Part shown: positions 61,156 to 64,000 of the stretch, one piece after another
Layout: every line of letters begins with the position of its first letter
Numbering within the stretch: the stretch's first letter is position 1
Source: Thermomicrobiales bacterium
Lineage (GTDB): Bacteria; Chloroflexota; Chloroflexia; Thermomicrobiales; UBA6265
DNA: 64,000 nt
Assembly: GCA_030447415.1 (NCBI GenBank)
Contig: JAUJOZ010000008.1
Location: 62,001 to 126,000, forward strand
Reading direction: 5' to 3'
The notes under the pieces: generated by a model
Seen by the model: the letters and a program-made list of their open reading frames with translations, nothing else
Told to the model about the DNA's origin: nothing
Databases searched by the model: none
Made by a program: the position numbers and the translations under genes

Positions 61156-62103
61156 TTATAGCACGCCTCGGCCGGTGGCACGCCCCAGCGCGATTGCGTA
61201 GTTGACCGCCCGACGTCGAGCACCTGTTGATGCTTGGCGTGGGTGTCGCCCGGGATAGCACGCGCCTGTCAGTCTGGTGATCCAGCCCGCAGGAGCGGGC
61301 TCGACCACCTCGGTGAGGAAGGCCAGGATCCCGCCGATTGTCGCGTCGGGGCGCTCCACCCAGGGCCAGTGACCGACTCCGGGAGCGCGACGAAGCGCGC
61401 GCCAGAGACGCCGGCGGCCAGTGCTTGGCCCCGCTCAAGCGGAACGGCGACATCGGCATCCCCATGGATCACCAGCGTCGGCGTACGGACCTCGGCGAGC
61501 CGGCTCGACATCCGGTCGTCTCCCGCCGCCGCTTCCTGGCGCATAGCCCCCGCCCAGGTGGTCCGGTTTCCCCGCTCTAGGTCGACGATAGCCGCCTCGT
61601 CCCCCTCGTTCATCCGCGCTCGGTAGTCCGGACCGAGGATGTCGGGCAGCAAGAGGCGCAAGCGCTCGACAGGATCATCGATCCACGACTCGGCGGGAGG
61701 CGGCAGCGGCTCACTGGCCCGGTGCCCCGGCTCCCCGCCCACGCTAGGGCTGACCAGGACGAGGCGATCGACCTGAGCTGGATGGTCGAGGGCCAGGTGC
61801 AGGGCGATAGCCCCCCACCGAGGGGGCGAGGACATGCGCCCGGTCGATGCCGAGCGCGGCGAGGAGCGCGGCCGCATCCCCGGCCATGTCCCCAAGTCCG
61901 TAGTACGCGGTCTCCGGCTCGCTCTCGCCGGCGTCGCGGTTGACCATGGCCACGACCCGAAAGCGGGGGGCGAGGGCCTCGGCCAGCCAGATGAGGCTGC
62001 CCGGCCGGTATCCCCCGTGCCCCGGGATCAGAAGGACGGGCGGGCCAGTCCCGGACTCGCCGTAGTAGATGCGCCGACCAGTCGCGGTGCGGATGTGGCT
62101 CAT
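61156..62103 (-). pseudogene. Alpha/beta hydrolase broken by two frameshifts
   Basis: Three frames in order: MSHIRTATGRRIYYGESGTGPPVLLIPGHGGYRPGSLIWLAEAL..HVLAPSVGG | AIALHLALDHPAQVDRLVLVSPSVGGEP...VIHGDADVAVPLERGQALA | GVGHWPWVERPDATIGGILAFLTEVV. Confidence 0.8.
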
Positions 62104-62285
62104 GCCGGACGTCGCCTCCCGCAACGTTGGTCGCCCTGTTTGCCTTGGGAGCGTCTCTCAACCCATGGCGGCCACAGTGGCGTCGCACACCTCCGAACCG
62201 GTGAAGCGTCTCTGCACTTTGCGGACACGCCCTAACCGACCGGAAACCCCCGCGGAGGTGATCACGTCATGGCGATGCTCGTGGC

Positions 62286-62531
62286 GTGCCCGCCGTGTGG
62301 CCGCGCGTCCGAATCCCGGCCGATCCCGCGCCGCGACCTTGCGACGGGTGCGGGCGGCCCTTGCGTGCCGGCGCCCGCCGTCTCTGCGCCCGCTGCCGGG
62401 GGGTATTGGCATGGTCAGGATGGGGAGCGCCGGTGCCGCAATCGCCGGTTTTTGGGGCATCGTGGCGGCATCCCGGTGGAAGGGTCGATCGTGCCGAGCG
62501 GCTAGCCTGCGGGGGTGCCGGTGTTTTTTGA
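62286..62531 (+). CDS. Possible small zinc-ribbon protein
   Basis: CDGCGRPLRAGARRLCARCRGVL (CxxC-x12-CxxC) in an otherwise unremarkable 81-aa ORF. Confidence 0.3.
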   Translation: MPAVWPRVRIPADPAPRPCDGCGRPLRAGARRLCARCRGVLAWSGWGAPVPQSPVFGASWRHPGGRVDRAERLACGGAGVF

Positions 62532-62906
62532 GATTTCTTGAAAACGGCGTGCGCCGTGGCGCCGCGGAGGGGCGGGCGTGCATCGGGGCGCTCGGGGTGG
62601 GGGGGTCAGGTCACGGAGCACGTGGGCCGCCCCGTGACCATCGCCTGCGGGATCGCCGACCACCCCTCGGACGGGGCTGGACCCGACCGGCACCGGTGAG
62701 CGAGACCCAGGACCGACGACCTGACCCGGCGAGGGGGCGCCAGGTGACGCCCTCGCGTGCATGCTGTCGGACCAGCCCGCGCGCTCCGGGTGGCACGGCC
62801 CCGGCGTCGTCCGCGGTGGCGAACACCGGAGGTCGCGCCGTCCCCCGCGCCGTGCCCGCCGTCCCCGCGGGTCGCCACCTCGGACTGCGACCCGCAGGGG
62901 CGTGTC

Positions 62907-63725
62907 TTATGCCGGCGCTGCTACGCACGTGCCGTTGATGTAGTTGGAGCAGACGCAGCCGTCGGGGCAGTAGACCCCGTAGCGCGGGGCGCAGGCGCCA
63001 CCGCAGGTGCCGGGCGCCGGCGCCGCCTGGCACGTGCCGCTGTAGATGTCGGAGCAGACGCAGCCGGCGGGGCAGGGGAACTCGTAGATCGGAGCGCAGG
63101 CGCCGCCGCAGGGCCGGCAGGCCGTCCCCGTCGCGTCGCAGACGCCTGTGGCGCAGGCGACCGGCGTCCCCGCGGTGCAGGCCCCCGCGCCGTCACACGT
63201 CCCACCGGGCGTGAAGGTGCCCTCCACGCACCTCACGCTCGCCCCACAGGCGGCCCTCGCCTCGGCATAGGCATCGGCCGGGCACGCGGTCGAGCTGCCG
63301 GTGCAGGTCTCGGCCACGTCGCACTCGCCCACCGCCGCCCGGCAGACGGTGCCCGGTGGTGCGGGGGCGAAGCCGCACGTGCCGTTCGTGCAGGTGCGTG
63401 CCCCCTGGCAAGTACCGGCGGTCGGGGGCGGGCAGTCGGCGGCGGTACAGCAGGCGCCGGTCGGGAGGCAGGCGCCGGCACAGGCGGCGATGCCACCCGG
63501 ACAGGTACAGCGCCGGGTCTGCGGGTCACAGAAGCCTGAGGCGCAGTGCTCGTTGCCAAGGCAGGTGGCGCCGGCGGGACGACCGTGACTGGCGCCGGCG
63601 CGCCGGAGCCCGGCCAGGGAGAGGGCTCCGGCCCCCGCCCCGCCGAGGAGGCCCTGCAGGACGCGGCGGCGGGAGGTGCCGGCAGCCAGCGCCTTGGTCA
63701 ACGCGTCAAAGCGGGTCGCATCCAT
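62907..63725 (-). CDS. Cys-rich exported protein with Tat-like signal
   Basis: MDATRFDALTKALAAGTSRRRVLQGLLGGAGAGALSLAGLRRAGA (SRRRVLQ twin-arginine-like) followed by many CxxxC units; two C-terminal near-copies CGGACAP.Y...CP.GCVCS..Y.GTC.AAPA. Confidence 0.8.
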   Translation of the reverse strand: MDATRFDALTKALAAGTSRRRVLQGLLGGAGAGALSLAGLRRAGASHGRPAGATCLGNEHCASGFCDPQTRRCTCPGGIAACAGACLPTGACCTAADCPPPTAGTCQGARTCTNGTCGFAPAPPGTVCRAAVGECDVAETCTGSSTACPADAYAEARAACGASVRCVEGTFTPGGTCDGAGACTAGTPVACATGVCDATGTACRPCGGACAPIYEFPCPAGCVCSDIYSGTCQAAPAPGTCGGACAPRYGVYCPDGCVCSNYINGTCVAAPA

Positions 63726-63852
63726 CGAGGTCCCTCCTGTTGCGCTGTCTCGCTACACCGCTGCTCGCACCCCGCACGCGAGGTGCGGGGCGACGAGTGA
63801 CGGCTGGGTGATGGCGTGTCGCCGGGACTAGGCAGCACCCCGACGTCCGGGC

Positions 63853-64000
63853 TTAGGGGCGCGCCTCGCAGACCTGCGGCGCCCCCGTGGCGAGCACCTC
63901 GCCGGTCTGCCGGTCCGTCACGACGATCACCTGCGTTACTCCGAACGGAACGATGTCGCCCCGCTGCACGCCGTTCTCGACGTAGTCGTAGCCGCTGATC
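63853..64000 (-). CDS. Partial CDS at the right edge, unknown function
   Basis: Open frame ...ISGYDYVENGVQRGDIVPFGVTQVIVVTDRQTGEVLATGAPQVCEARP* on minus; absent from ORF track because its start is outside the window. Confidence 0.6.
   Translation of the reverse strand, partial: ISGYDYVENGVQRGDIVPFGVTQVIVVTDRQTGEVLATGAPQVCEARP

Noticed and set aside
1-64000. CRISPR arrays, phage modules, toxin-antitoxin pairs
   Set aside because: No spaced direct-repeat series or recognisable cas, phage structural or TA genes; only one exact tandem repeat stood out (53909-54018).

Overview
This is a high-GC bacterial chromosomal window. Gene content and protein style suggest a Thermomicrobia/Chloroflexota-like lineage, but that is inference. 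Most of it is housekeeping or metabolic: cytochrome c maturation System II (ccdA-resB-resC-tlpA), recO-ychF, a trpE-G-D-C-F run, a leucine-catabolism-like cluster (MCC beta, enoyl-CoA hydratase, MCC alpha, HMG-CoA lyase), mutM, M48 and M42 peptidases, an MMPL transporter, selD, ksgA-ispE, a PASTA kinase, an S9 peptidase, glcDEF and tmRNA. I found no CRISPR array, prophage or obvious defence island. The strongest non-routine observations are: (1) selD is itself a selenoprotein, with an in-frame TGA at 42529-42531 in a LAGCAG-U-ASK motif followed by a SECIS-like hairpin, so the ORF track truncates it; (2) a minus-strand T-box leader upstream of trpE with a UGG (Trp) specifier, T-box motif, terminator and promoter; (3) an exact 55-bp tandem duplication that frameshifts a GAF-GAF-histidine kinase, where removing one copy restores a single frame; (4) a TetR/cupin divergent pair with a consensus promoter and a 12-bp palindromic operator candidate; (5) degraded IS5-like and possibly IS256-like transposases and two genes broken by homopolymer-type frameshifts; (6) a Cys-rich Tat-type exported protein, an LPSTG surface protein and a Thr/Pro-rich lipoprotein with a recurrent motif. 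Product names come from motif recognition only; no database search was run.
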